64,000 nucleotides of DNA from Forficula auricularia (taxonomy: Eukaryota; Arthropoda; Insecta; Dermaptera; Forficulidae): positions 186,001 through 250,000 of the forward strand of contig JALMQS010000916.1 of NCBI GenBank assembly GCA_024734495.1, in the 5' to 3' direction. Position 1 is the stretch's first letter; each line of letters opens with the position of its first letter. Of this stretch, positions 11,901-22,164 are shown in pieces. The position numbers and the translations under genes are program-made. The notes below the pieces were generated by a model that saw nothing but the letters and a program-made list of their open reading frames with translations, made no database searches and was not told the origin of the DNA.

Positions 11901-14900
11901 TAATAATTAAACTATTGTTTGTAGAATCACTTTGATCAATCAAAACTCTTAATTAGACATGAAAGAATCTTAATCATTAGAATTCAAATTTGATATCCAG
12001 GATGATCATAATAATCGTTTATTTCTAAAAATCAAAAAGTTGTTAATACTCAATTTTTTCAAACGGAACATGGCATAAATTTTAGTATTTTTGAATTCTA
12101 CATAAAAATCCAATAGAGTTTGTGTCAAATTTCCCTATCTCGTCTGGACGAGTGAAATTTAAAATATTTTTTATTTAAAAAACTATTCATTTTAGGTATA
12201 GGAATATTTAATAAACTCCTATTGGATTTATATGTAGAATTCAAAAATACTAACATTTATGCCATGTTCCATAAGAAAAAATTGAGTATTATCAACTTTT
12301 TGATTTTCAGAAATGAACGATTATTATGATCATCCTGGATATAAAATTTGAATTTTTATGATTAAGGAAGATTCTTGAATGTCTAATTATTGATTGATCA
12401 AATTAATTCTACAAACAATAGTTCAATTATTGTTAATTTTTAAAGATGAACGCTAAATTGGTAGATTTATACAAAATCATCTTAGTTTTTAACACTTAAC
12501 CTAATGATGCAAAAATATTTGGGGGGTTCCATAGAAAATAAGAAAGTTGATAGCGATTGCGGCAAGGCAGAAAGTGTCCAAAAGTTGTTAATAATTTATT
12601 TAAAAAGACCATATTCCAAAACATAAATATGTCAAAGTTCAAAATTTTCTCTCTACTCCCTCCATGAAAACTTTTAATGAACGAGTTCTGTGGAACACCC
12701 TGTATAAGATTCAACACCGGGAGCCCGATAAGCTCTCTGCGGCTCTTTTCAAACACAAGCAAAATTTAATTATTTATTATACTAGAAATTAATAATGTTC
12801 AGAAATAATATCAATTATTCACGCTAAAGCTTCATTAGCTAAAAGAATTTTGAGTACCTCATCGGGAAAATCTTTTGGATGTGGCGATGTAAATCGAACT
12901 CTCAATTCAGGATTTACTGAGCTTACTTTCTCTAAAAGATCAACAAATCTCAAACCACCTTTTTTCTTCTTATATACTGTTTTAAATCCTTTGGCTAGAT
13001 TTGTTTCGTCATGCTTTGATAATCCCATAAAATGTGATGATTCAGAAATATCTCGGTAACTATTTACATTTTGACCTAAAAAAAAAGATTCACAAATTGG
13101 CATATCTTTTATAAAATGCACTTACCAAGAAGAATATTATATAGAAATGATGAAAATTATTTAAAATTTATTAAATGATTTCATTCATTCTTTGTTTATT
13201 TTTGATTGAACGTTATTTACAATAAAATTTATTAATTTTTTTTTTTTCATTCTCATTTTATATTTAGTACCTGGACACCGAGCGATGCCCACCTAGACCC
13301 CCCAGAAACCACTTCACTCACCCCCGGACTCCTCCACACCTCCCCCCGCCGTCACCTCCACCCTCGCCCCCTCACCCAGTTTTTGCATTTCAAGTCTTGT
13401 AGTGGCTCACTATGTATATATATGTATACATGTATAGGTATATAAATAAATACCGTATAATAATTTTTTTAATTAAATAACAATTTTTGAGTTCATCAAT
13501 TAAATTGCCAAATTCTAATACAGAAAAATACGTTTGTGGGATTATTATTATTAAACCATTTATTTTACATGAATTTATGCATACATTGTTTTTGAGCTTC
13601 GACTCCGGAGATTACTTCTCCACCATCGAATGTCCTTGATCATCTTTTAGTCCTTGTTTTTAATAAGAGGAAAAAACTAATTAAATAAAAAACCTCTTTT
13701 CCGATAATTATTCCAATTCCATCATTGATTCATTCATCGTTTGTGGGATTTGAAACTCGATTTTTAATCAATTAACTTTATAATGATCTATTAGTGAAAT
13801 TTAAAATTAAAAAACCAATTTAAAATTAAAAGGAAATTGAATAAAAATGTAAATATACATATTCTTTCTCAAATTAATTAAAAAAAATAACAGATAAAAC
13901 ATTTTTACAAAAACTTTGGACTACGGTGGTGGTTCTGGTCATCTATTCCCCAGAATACTGATATTAAAATATGCTAAAAATATTATAAAAATTATTTCCA
14001 AGCGAACAAGAGTAAGATGGTCCACAAAACTGTTCTGACTTATAAAAGTGATGGTGTACCCATTTCAAAAAGTTTGAGAAACACTGATTTATGGTAATCT
14101 TAAGATCAACTCAAAAGTAAATGAAATATTATTTCGATGTTATCAAAAAAATCAAAAATGTTACTTTACCAAGTAAAGTTATTTCTTTAACTCCACTGTC
14201 TGAAAGTTGTTCGACTTCTTGGATTATCGATGAGATCGGTCTGGATCTTTCTCTTCCTCTTGTGAATGGTACAATACAATAAGTACACATGTTGTCACAG
14301 CCTCGCATAATTGATCTGTAAATAAATATATAATTAAAAATTTGAAGAAAATAATATTTACCAATTGGAAAAGTAACTTACACATAAGCTGAAATTGAAT
14401 CTTCATTTAATCTTACGGGCATAATATCCGCATATGTTTCATCAAGAGAAAGTAAAATATTCGCTGCTGATTGATTTTTTGTTGTTATTGCTAATAACCG
14501 AGGAAGATCTCGATAAGCATCTGGTCCAGCAATAAGATCTAAAGCCTTTTCTTCTATTAATAATTTTTCTTTAAGTCTTTCAGCCATACAACCTATTAGG
14601 GATTATAATAATTTAAGTTTATGATAAAAATGACTATTATATTTATGTCAAGGTTTTATTTTAATCTTTTTTCTCGGTTACATGAACTAAGGCCGTAGCT
14701 AGATAAGAATAGCTAATGCTACTGGATGATTTTTATTTTTTTAGATACTAGCTGAATGACCGAGCATTTTACAAGGACCCCCCCCCCATTTCAAGATGTC
14801 ATGGAAATTATTTTTGGGCCCCAGTGAAATATTCTCAGACAAACTTTAAAGGAGATTGAATAATTTTACCCTATTTAATTTTGAACCAATTAAAACAATA

Positions 14901-17900
14901 TCAGAATTATTATCAATATCATAGGATTTCGAGTATCTAAAATTTTTTAATAGTGACTAATTAATTTCACGGTCTGATAGAGGAGTTTTTCATAAATGTA
15001 ATCGAGTGAAAAAATCTTTGTGCAATTTTAAGGTTGTATAGAGTTATGAGGTGGAACAATTAAACATCAGTGATAATGATGAAATTAGTAAAAACCAAGT
15101 GGAAAAGGAAACTAAGAAGAAAATTTTATTGATGGAACTCGGCAAATTATTAGAGCCCAACTGTTAACCAAAAACATTGCCCTATGAAAGTTTATAAAAG
15201 GTAAAGGTCTGCTCCCTGATGGTATTCAAGAGCCGCGGTATCCTGACCGTGCGAAGGTAGCATAATCAATAGTCTTTTAATTGATGACCTCATTGAATCG
15301 TTCATTCCAGCCATAAATTAAAAGAGTATTGATTATGCTACCTTCTGACGGTCAGGACTACCGCGGCTCTTAAATACTATCGGGGGGCCTTACCTTTATA
15401 AACTTTCAAAGGGCAATGTTTTTGGTAAACAGTTGGGCTCTAATAATTTGCCGAGTTCCATATGGGTAATTGACGAGTAAGCTATTAATTTAGCAAGAGA
15501 GGTTTGAATCAAACCCCCCATACCACCTACAAGCACGGAAACAATTACTAAAACTCCTATTCCCTTATTACCCAAAGGAAGAGCACTTATCAAACTCAAA
15601 GGTGCAATCTTTTGCCAAGTCAATAAAATTGCTTGATTCTTTCAACCCAAATTTTCTATGATACTGGGAAATCAAAAATGCAAAGCAGCTATTCCTAATT
15701 TTATAGCCAAGGCTAGACCTACTCCGAAAATTATTAATTCATTTTCGATCAGACCCCGCCTGTTAAAAATAAACAAATAAAAATATGAAAAGTTTTTATT
15801 TTGGCGTGAGTAGCAGAGTTATTGATTCATAAGAGAAACAAAGAGATTGTCCTCTGGTTGATACCAATAAACATACACACAAATATATCATATTATTTAT
15901 TTGTTTGAGACTATAGTTTCGAAGGCTTGGCCCTCATCAGTCTTTTTTTAATTATAAATATTATTTTTCATGGGGTCAGTATTGCCTAGATATTGATTTT
16001 TTTTTTTGCTCTTATTCAGCTGGAAAGTCAGTTAAATGAAAAAAAATTTGTAATTTCAAAAAATAATTTTTCTCTTTTAAAAAGTTTACCAGATTTCTTT
16101 GAAATAGTTATATAATAAAAATCAACAAATTCCACCTTAAGACAAATCGGCCCTTTTTATCCAACTAGTACAGCCTTTGTTTATTTGATTAAAAAAAAAA
16201 ACTACCTAATAATCCAATTTTCATTGAATGTTTTTTCTTTTTCTGTTTTATTCCTTTCAAATATTCCAATTTCTTTCTTATTTTCATTTCTGCGTTTTCA
16301 CGTATTGAACACGTGACAATTAAAACAATATCAGAATTATCAATATCATTGGATTTCGAGTATCCAAATTTTTTTAATATTGACCAAATAATTTCTGTAT
16401 CATTGACATTCATTTGACATCCATAAACATCAAAATATACTGCAACAAAACAAGATATTTTTATTGAAAAAAAAATGTAAAAAATAACAAAATTGTTTTA
16501 TTTTTTCATAAAATAATGGGCCGGATAGGGAAAATATCACGTAAGGAATCGCCGTCTCTTAAGTTTTAAGCTCAATTGAAAAATAAATAAATTAGTTCAT
16601 ATTTTTAGAGAGATTTTATTTTATTTATTTCAAATATATATCAAGGAACCTGGAACATAGCCAGGGGGATAAGGGGGCCCAATATTTAATTTAAAAATGT
16701 CACTCCACTGAATCCCTTCCTTACTTCTCAAGTCAAATAACAATCAATATTAAAAATCACTTAAGGTAGTTCTGCCAAATGTGTTTTCTTAGGATTTTTT
16801 TGAAATTCAGACAGATTATTATTTAAATCTTATGCATCGATTGGTGGCAAAACGAAATTTATGAACAATACAGTTTCGGAGATATTAAATTTCAAAAAAT
16901 CGAGTTTTTCAGGCTCTTTAACATTGCACTATACGGGATATCGGAAAATTTACATACATATTTAATTATAATTAAGAAACCCTTCTTACTATTTTTATAA
17001 AAAACTAAACCAACATTAAACAATAACCAATACATATTTTAAGACAATTTTGATTCATAGTTACAACACAGTTTCTGAGATAATAATGAATAAATAATGA
17101 AAAATGTATAAAGAAAATTTACACTAAAAACAATTTGGCAACAGCGCATTTATTTAACCAGCTAAAGATGTATAAAGCGCGCATGCGCTAGATTTTTTCA
17201 AAATTATAATTTTCATAAGGTGTAACGTATGCGTTGATTACATTTGTTAAAAATTACAAAACGATTTTTATAGAATAAATCGACCTTTAAAATGTATTTT
17301 ATCTGTCATTTTAAAAGTCTTATTATTATTATTATTATTATTGTCTGTTCTATATACTCTAGCATTAACTTTTTGCTAGTATTGTCGCGAAACAACTACC
17401 TTAATAGAACTGGATTCTGATGGACTTTTTTTAAATCAAAATTTCGTAAATATGTACTTCCTTGCTGAAGAAGGAAGAAAGAATATAATAAAGGTCAATA
17501 TAAATTCTAATAGTGAATAAAGAATAATAATTAATAAAGTAAAGGAAGTGTAGTTTCACATTGAATGAAATAAAACTCAAAGAGGTTTATACAAACTCAG
17601 ATATTTCGGATTATTAGTCCATCATCAGGAGTTTACAGATTAAAAACTTTACAGTTTACAGTTTTTAATCTGTAACTCCTGATGATGGACTAATAATCCG
17701 AAATATATTGAGTTTGTATAAACCTCTTTGAGTTTTATTTCATTCACTGTGAAACTACACTCCCTTTACTTTATTAATTAATATCATGTTTCACCTAAAA
17801 CCTACACCACTTTCCCTAAGTAAAAAAGAATAATAGTATAGTAATAATAGTAATTTACTAAATTATTATTTTATTTGTGACTAAGCAAACCTCGAAATTT

Positions 17901-19989
17901 CAAGAATATTATATCCACAGTCAATTAAGTTTTGGAGGAATAAATGTAAATGCAATGATAATAGGAGGAAAAAGTGAAAGCTTTTTAATGACTCGGTACG
18001 CTCTTTGCAGATAGTCGTGGGAGAAGTGAAACGTCCCCAGCTGTAGTATTTATTAATGAATTAAAATATGTATATCTAATAAACGATTCAAAATTTATTT
18101 TTTGATTTAATTAATTATTTTGTCATAATTTCAATTTCTTACAATAATTTTAATATATAATAACATTTGTAGTAAACTATTAAAATAAATAAATAAATTA
18201 ATTAATTAAGTGAAATTGAAAAAACATCTGTTTATATTTTTCTGAGTTTATCATAGCAAGGGTTTAAAATATCAATAAAATTATTAAAAAAAAAATGAAT
18301 TTTTGAACCTGAAGATCTGAAGCTAGAGAGCCCAAAATTTAATCATTTCTCCGCATAGGAAATAAAAACATTTTATCACCAGAGCGAACGTTCTAGGATG
18401 TTTTTAGGTTGTCGTGCCTATGGAAACAGTGGAGTAGCCGGAAAATTTTCATGGGGGGGGGTCAATCCATTGAGCAAAATATTTAGTGGGAATTTTTTTT
18501 TATTATTAAAACAAATAGTTATTTCAAGAAATTAAAAAAAAGAACATAATTCTTGATTGAACATATGAAATATATTTAATTAAGGTTAATTTGCCATAAG
18601 AAACAGTTTGTCGCCGTTATTCATCCCATATGGCCTGCTCTTGGGTTTCTGACCCCCATTCACGGGTTAGGAGGGTTTTGTGTTGGACATTCCATCTGTC
18701 ACGGTCTCATCTTCGGCTAAGTGGTTTTTGATGGGTTTGTTATTTCAAATAATTATTCATAGGTGGTTGTCTGATAAAAATATATAATTGCATTTTTATT
18801 CAATTTCCTTTAATTTTTAATTGGTTTTTTAATTTTAAATTCCACTAATAGATCATTACAAATATTATTATATATATTAAAAGTTAGTAAATTTAATTGA
18901 TGGAAATTATTGGGAGAGAATAATGGAATTGAAATAATTATCGGAAAAGAGGTTTTTTTGTTTAATTAGTTTTTTCCTCTTATTAAAAACAAGGACTAAA
19001 AGATGATCAAGGACATTCGATGGTGCGATGGTGGAGAAGTAATCTCCGGAATCGAAGCTCAAAAACAATGTATGCATAAATTCATGTAAAATAATTGGTT
19101 GTATAATAATAAAATTTAATTGATTAAAAATCGAATTTTAAATCCCACAAGCGTATTTTTCTGTATTAGAATTTGGCAATTTAATTGATGAACTCAAAAA
19201 TTGTTATTTAATTAAAAAAAATTATTATACGGTATTTATTTATATACTCTATACATGTATACATATAATCTGTGGGCCACTACAAGACTTGAAATGCAAA
19301 AACTGGGTGAGGGGGGCGGGGGCGAGGGGTTTAGGTGAGGGAGATGTGGGGGGTGCGGTGGTGGAGGGGTACGGGGGCTGAATTGGGGTGGGGTGGTGGT
19401 CTAGGTGGGAGTGGATGTGGAGTGGAGGGTGCAGAGGTGGGGTGCAGGAGTGCAGGAGGTGGGGTGAAGAGGTGGGGGTTCGGGGATTAATATATAGCTT
19501 TTTACTGAAGCAAAAAGTTACCGAGCATTGGTCGGTGGCCAGGTACTGATAAGATAAATAAAGCAACAGTAGAATATAGAAATAAATAAAGTTATTATAA
19601 AAAATATAAAAGTTTATGAAAAAATTTACCGGATCTATTAACAACATACAAATCCGATTCTTTTAAATAGGGAATTTCAGGTGTTTGTATATTTAATCCA
19701 TTTAAACTTGGTGCAATGAAATGTTTCAAATCCGGACCTTCTTTCAATCTGAAATGATTCTGAATCTAATGAAATATAAATTACTTAATATAAATCACAT
19801 TATATTATAAAATAAATATTGTCTTTTTGAAAAATACCTGGATAATGGTTTATTGTTGGACGAAGAAAAACAATATACACTATTTCTAAAAAGAATTGAA
19901 TTGTTTAATATTTTTTGTTTTGAACACATTAGGTTATGAATGGTTAAGAATCTATAAAAATCCTTATGAGATTTCATTATGGTATTCAT
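8991..19989 (-). CDS. cdk5rap1: CDK5RAP1, mitochondrial tRNA methylthiotransferase (ten exons)
   Basis: Radical-SAM methylthiotransferase of the MiaB family; the family makes ms2i6A at position 37 of mitochondrial tRNAs. Exons, 5' to 3' on the minus strand: 19838-19989, 19630-19748, 16206-16439, 14382-14592, 14170-14315, 12858-13075, 10807-11091, 10583-10732, 9132-9272 and 8991-9056 with stop. All have GT/AG borders and matching phases; the sum is 1722 bases, 573 residues. Exon 1 is Ser/Lys/Arg-rich with few acids, as in a mitochondrial presequence. Exon 3 has [11 protein letters not shown] and [10 protein letters not shown] (UPF0004 domain, 4Fe-4S cysteines). Exon 4 starts at [10 protein letters not shown]. 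Exon 5 has the radical-SAM motif [20 protein letters not shown]. Exon 6 has [13 protein letters not shown], exon 7 LHLPAQSGN and [14 protein letters not shown]. Exons 8-10 form the TRAM domain ([24 protein letters not shown]). No broken codons were found; length and order match the family. The first two exons are the least conserved and least certain. Confidence 0.93.
9773..10510 (+). mobile_element. Penelope-like fragment flanked by inverted terminal sequences
   Basis: A GIY-YIG coding segment (9899-10249) sits between inverted copies of one sequence. The left copy (about 9773-9838) reads GTGAAACATTTTAATAT ... ACTTGAGCAGGTAGGTTTCAC. The right copy (about 10440-10510) is its complement, with GTGAAACCTACCT and GCTCAAGTTTTATTATT. 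Next to the left copy, on the minus strand at 9857-9895, lies a decayed hammerhead-like core (CTGATCA, then GGG/CCC arms, then GAAATACATC). Inverted partial terminal repeats are common in Penelope-like elements. No reverse transcriptase remains. It lies in cdk5rap1 intron 8, opposite to the gene. Confidence 0.65.
9899..10249 (+). pseudogene. GIY-YIG endonuclease domain of a Penelope-like element, truncated
   Basis: The segment shows GVYKL near its start, a CxxC pair (TCHDCDGFY), then [16 protein letters not shown]. This is the typical order of the GIY-YIG nuclease at the C-terminus of Penelope-like reverse transcriptases. In the family an Arg usually stands where this copy has His (SFKTHY), so the nuclease may be inactive. 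The later [10 protein letters not shown] and LESIEIKIA blocks also fit the family. There is no upstream RT and no clear start codon context, so this is the tail of a 5'-truncated copy and not a host gene. Confidence 0.75.
11582..12704. mobile_element. 1.1-kb palindromic foldback element
   Basis: The left end ATACAGGGTGTTCCACAGAA and the right end TTCTGTGGAACACCCTGTAT are complementary. The arms run inward for roughly 500 bases each to a unique centre near 12130-12190. Arm identity is high but has small indels. No transposase frame is visible. It lies in cdk5rap1 intron 6, between exons at 12858-13075 and 10807-11091. The termini resemble those of many insect TIR elements, but I cannot name the superfamily. 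Confidence 0.75.
13265..13865. repeat. C-rich element, copy A of a distant inverted pair
   Basis: It begins at TACCTGGACACCGAGC, continues through a strongly C-rich stretch (13270-13380), then TTTTTGCATTTCAAGTC and a long AT-rich part ending near AAAGGAAATTGAAT. It is the inverted counterpart of 18780-19555. The C-rich stretch differs in length between the copies, as expected for a minisatellite. The two copies lie in introns 5 and 2 of cdk5rap1. Confidence 0.65.
14885..14965 (-). pseudogene. Relic duplicate of cdk5rap1 exon 3
   Basis: About 80 bases here match exon 3 (16319-16400) closely: ATTAAAACAATATCAGAAT and ATTTCGAGTATC occur in both. On the minus strand it would encode a version of [13 protein letters not shown] with small insertions and an in-frame TAG just before the YSKS block. 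It lies in intron 3, directly before the mitochondrial insertion. There are no flanking splice sites, so it is a decayed partial exon copy. Confidence 0.6.
15133..15770. other. Nuclear mitochondrial insertion (16S rRNA palindrome joined to nd2)
   Basis: 15133-15285 (+) and 15300-15466 (-) are inverted copies of one mitochondrial large-rRNA segment. Hallmarks are GTGCGAAGGTAGCATAATCA and AAGAGCCGCGGTA. From 15460 to about 15745 the minus strand encodes part of NADH dehydrogenase subunit 2 (nd2). Blocks include [38 protein letters not shown] and AYSSITHM, with TGA read as Trp. The nd2 frame is unbroken for about 95 codons, so the transfer looks recent. nd2 and 16S join at about 15460 through a shared TGG. 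It lies in cdk5rap1 intron 3. Confidence 0.85.
15785..15955 (-). mobile_element. Terminal fragment of a retroelement with a hammerhead-like core
   Basis: On the minus strand the order is CTGATGA, a GC-rich hairpin (GGGC/GCCU), GAAACTATAGTCTC, an AT-rich spacer, then AGAGGACAATCTCTTTG and TCTGCTACTCACGCC. The last parts recur at 22548-22620 (+) and, inverted, at 55376-55425 and 55957-55998, so they belong to one repeat family. Stem II is imperfect here, with two unpaired bases before GAAA, so self-cleavage is doubtful. Confidence 0.5.
16765..17400. mobile_element. MITE of the GGTAGTT...AACTACC family, copy 2, TTAA target
   Basis: TTAA flanks both sides (16761-16764 and 17401-17404). The ends are GGTAGTT and AACTACC. 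The interior matches 1608-2310 over nearly its whole length, with small indels. It lies in cdk5rap1 intron 2. There is no coding capacity. Confidence 0.7.
17530..17824. mobile_element. Foldback retroelement with two hammerhead-like cores and an 11-bp target duplication
   Basis: AAAGAATAATA occurs directly before (17519-17529) and after (17825-17835). Inside, arms of about 110 bases form a palindrome centred near 17650. Each arm carries CTGATGA-T-GGA ... TCC-GAAATAT, in minus orientation on the left and plus on the right. The right side continues with CACTGTGAAACTACACTCC and TTTCACCTAAAACCTACACC, shared with 2925-3065 and, more loosely, with the GTGAAAC ends of the GIY-YIG fragment. It lies in cdk5rap1 intron 2. 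Confidence 0.7.
17592..17634 (-). ncRNA. Hammerhead-ribozyme-like motif (left arm of 17.5-kb foldback)
   Basis: On the minus strand: stem I AAACTC; core CTGATGA; one extra T; stem II GGA/TCC closed by a 7-base loop; core GAAA; a minimal TATC as stem III plus cleavage site; then T and GAGTTT, which pairs with AAACTC. All conserved core bases are there. Departures from the textbook form are the extra base before stem II, one unpaired T at the start of stem I, and a nearly absent stem III, which would favour a dimeric active form. Confidence 0.5.
18780..19555. repeat. G-rich element, copy B of a distant inverted pair
   Basis: This is the inverted counterpart of 13265-13865. The plus strand is extremely G-rich at 19300-19480, with many GGGG and GTGGGG runs in a minisatellite-like order, and ends with GTGGCCAGGTACTG. 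The G-rich block is longer than in copy A. The only long open frame across it is Pro/Ser/Thr-rich low complexity and not a gene. Confidence 0.65.
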
Positions 19990-20446
19990 TTAAAATGAAA
20001 ATATTTTTTTTTCAAAATAGAAAAAGAATTTTCTTTAAATTAATAATTATAATAAAGAAGGAAAAATAAAGAATATTTATATTCAATTTGTTATGACACT
20101 GAGCAAGTCCGAAATAAATTGATCAATCGCTGTAAGATGGGGCTAAAATCGACCCTACACCCTACTATTCGAAAATTTCAAATTTAAAGCTAATTACTAA
20201 TTGTATAATCAAGAAATTACAACAAATTTATATAATATAGGGCTAATGTGAGCTGATAATTCAAAAATTTAAAAATTAAATAAGATCTTTTTTTTTATAT
20301 TTTATTTATTGTCCTCGGGAAAATAGCCCAAAAATAAAAAATACTTATGTGATGTCTATCACATAGGTTTTTTTTTTTTTTAATTTAACATGGATAATAT
20401 AATTTTGCGTTTCATGATAATTTTAATTATTTAATCCTGTTTAGTT

Positions 20447-21444
20447 TTAGACATATTTAGTTAGAGGCCCGATAGCTAAAATATGTTTTAATATCTTATT
20501 TGATAATTTTATTTCGTGATTTTCGAAGGAGAGTAAAATGTTCATGTTTATGGGAAAGGCGACCTCTTTGCTGATCTCCAAATAGAACCGATTGATTTTT
20601 TCCACATTTCTATTGCATCCCAAATATATATGGTTGAAATCTCCATAAGATAGATGATCACAGCAGCAGAATGGGTCCTCTTTCACGCCAATTTTGTTTA
20701 AATAGGCGGGAGTGAGGGAATGTCCTCTTCTTAAGCGAGTTATTTGAGTAAATATTCTTCGGAATAATTTTATTTTCTCAAACCAAGGCTCATTTGGGAC
20801 CTTGGGTAAAATAGAAAACAAGTGAGAGCCTTTGGTTTTAGAGCTCTTATTCCAATATTCATTCCAAATCTTCAAACTATGATTTTTTTATAATAGAGTT
20901 GACATCTCCAATAGGTAAATCTATATCCAAACTATTACCAGTTACAGAGGCTGTATTAGCCAATCTATCAACTTGCTCATTTTCTTGTATATTAGAATGA
21001 CCTGGTACCCAAAAGAAGGCTATCGTGATGTTATTTAACTTTAGAGAAATAATTAATTTGATTATCTCAAATATTAAGTAGGATGACACATTTTCTTTGG
21101 CAAACCTTTAATAGCTTCCAAGACGCTAGCGAAATCTGAACATATTAAATATCGATTGCTGTAGTTTATATTTTTTATATATTCAAGAGCTTTCAGAATA
21201 GCTATTGCTTCAGCTGTATAGACTGACGCTTCTCTGGGCAATTTGTACATATATGCAGTATTCGAAGTATTATCAAAAAAATGCACATCCCAGATAACCG
21301 TCTATAACCGCCTGTAAAGATAATATTATAATTTGGATATTGTTGATAAATAAAATTGATAAAAATTTGATTTAAATTAGGCATATCTTTTTTTTCCTTG
21401 AAGAAATTTACTGAAATTTCTTGAATTTGGATTTCAAAATTCAA
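20447..21444 (-). pseudogene. Non-LTR retrotransposon RNase H and C-terminal region, broken
   Basis: Order on the minus strand: YNIIFTGGYR (usual family form is FTDGS), SVYTAEAIAILKALEYI, LICSDFASVLEAI, VPGHSNIQENEQVDRLAN, then a Cys/His-rich tail (FCCCDHLSYGDFNHIYLGC). These are RNase H motifs followed by the C-terminal domain of Jockey/I/R1-type LINEs. The reading frame is interrupted at least three times (near 21250, 21080 and 20876), so it is dead. No reverse transcriptase part is present. Confidence 0.75.
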
Positions 21445-21463
21445 AAAATTTTTAAGAAAAAAA

Positions 21464-22160
21464 TAAAAACCGACTTCAAAAAATTAAATGCAACAAATAA
21501 AATACACTAAAAGGTATAAAATAATTATTATCTTATTTAGTTACAACTAAACGACGAAATATTAACATGAAATTACTTTTTGAAGTTGGTGCCAAACATA
21601 TACCTTTTATGAATCGCACTCGTCGGATCTTACTTAGTACGTTTGGAGGATATGCTCGCTTATAGGTATAGTTTGTTTGGTACCGAATTCAAAAAATAAT
21701 TTCGTGTTAATATTTCGTCGTTTAGTTGTAACTAAATAAGATAATAATTATTTTATACCTTTTAGTGTATTTTATTTGTTGCATTTAATTTTTTGAAGTC
21801 GGTTTTTATTTTTTCTTAAAATTTTTATTTTTCTCTTTTAGTGATGTTATTAATAGTGATCATATCATCAGAACTTGACCAAATTAATATGACACCATCC
21901 CTAAGACACCCCCTTTCGGATAAAAAAAGAACCATCGAAATCGGTTCATAAACAAAGAGGTTAGGTCTAAACAAACCTAATAAAAAAGGTCTAATACCTA
22001 TGAAAAAAATCGAAAAAAAATGGGACCAATCGGAAGCTAGACTGGACCCAATGCAAAAAAAATTTCAAAATCGGTTGACAATTGGCGGAGATATGAGGTA
22101 CCATAGGCACAAAAAAAATCAGTCGAATAGAGAACCTCCTCCTTTTTTGAAGTCGGTTAA
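21464..22160. repeat. ACCGACTTCAAAA repeat with an internal palindrome, copy 1
   Basis: The first 350 bases fold: ACCGACTTCAAAAAATTAA and GCAACAAATAAAATACACT pair with their complements near 21750-21805. The second half continues to GGAGGTTC-type and GAAGTCGGTT ends. Copy 2 (58930-59570) has the same plan. No protein is encoded. The superfamily is not identified. Confidence 0.6.
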
Positions 22161-22164
22161 AAAA

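Larger units (their letters stand above)
20290..22160 (-). mobile_element. Composite LINE insertion with 19-bp target duplication
   Basis: AAAAATTAAATAAGATCTT flanks it directly at 20271-20289 and 22161-22179. The 20290 side has a T run, that is, a minus-strand poly(A) tail, as expected for a LINE 3' end. The part at 20447-21444 is LINE coding. The part at 21464-22160 is a separate repeat that begins ACCGACTTCAAAAAATTAA, folds back on itself, and ends TTGAAGTCGGTT; it is shared with 58930-59570. Either the LINE copied the repeat as its 5' part, or the repeat inserted into it. Confidence 0.65.

Noticed and set aside
19249..19647. Open frame rich in Pro/Ser/Thr/His on the minus strand
   Set aside because: It arises from a G-rich minisatellite-like tract and has no conserved motif; copy A of the repeat does not keep the frame.
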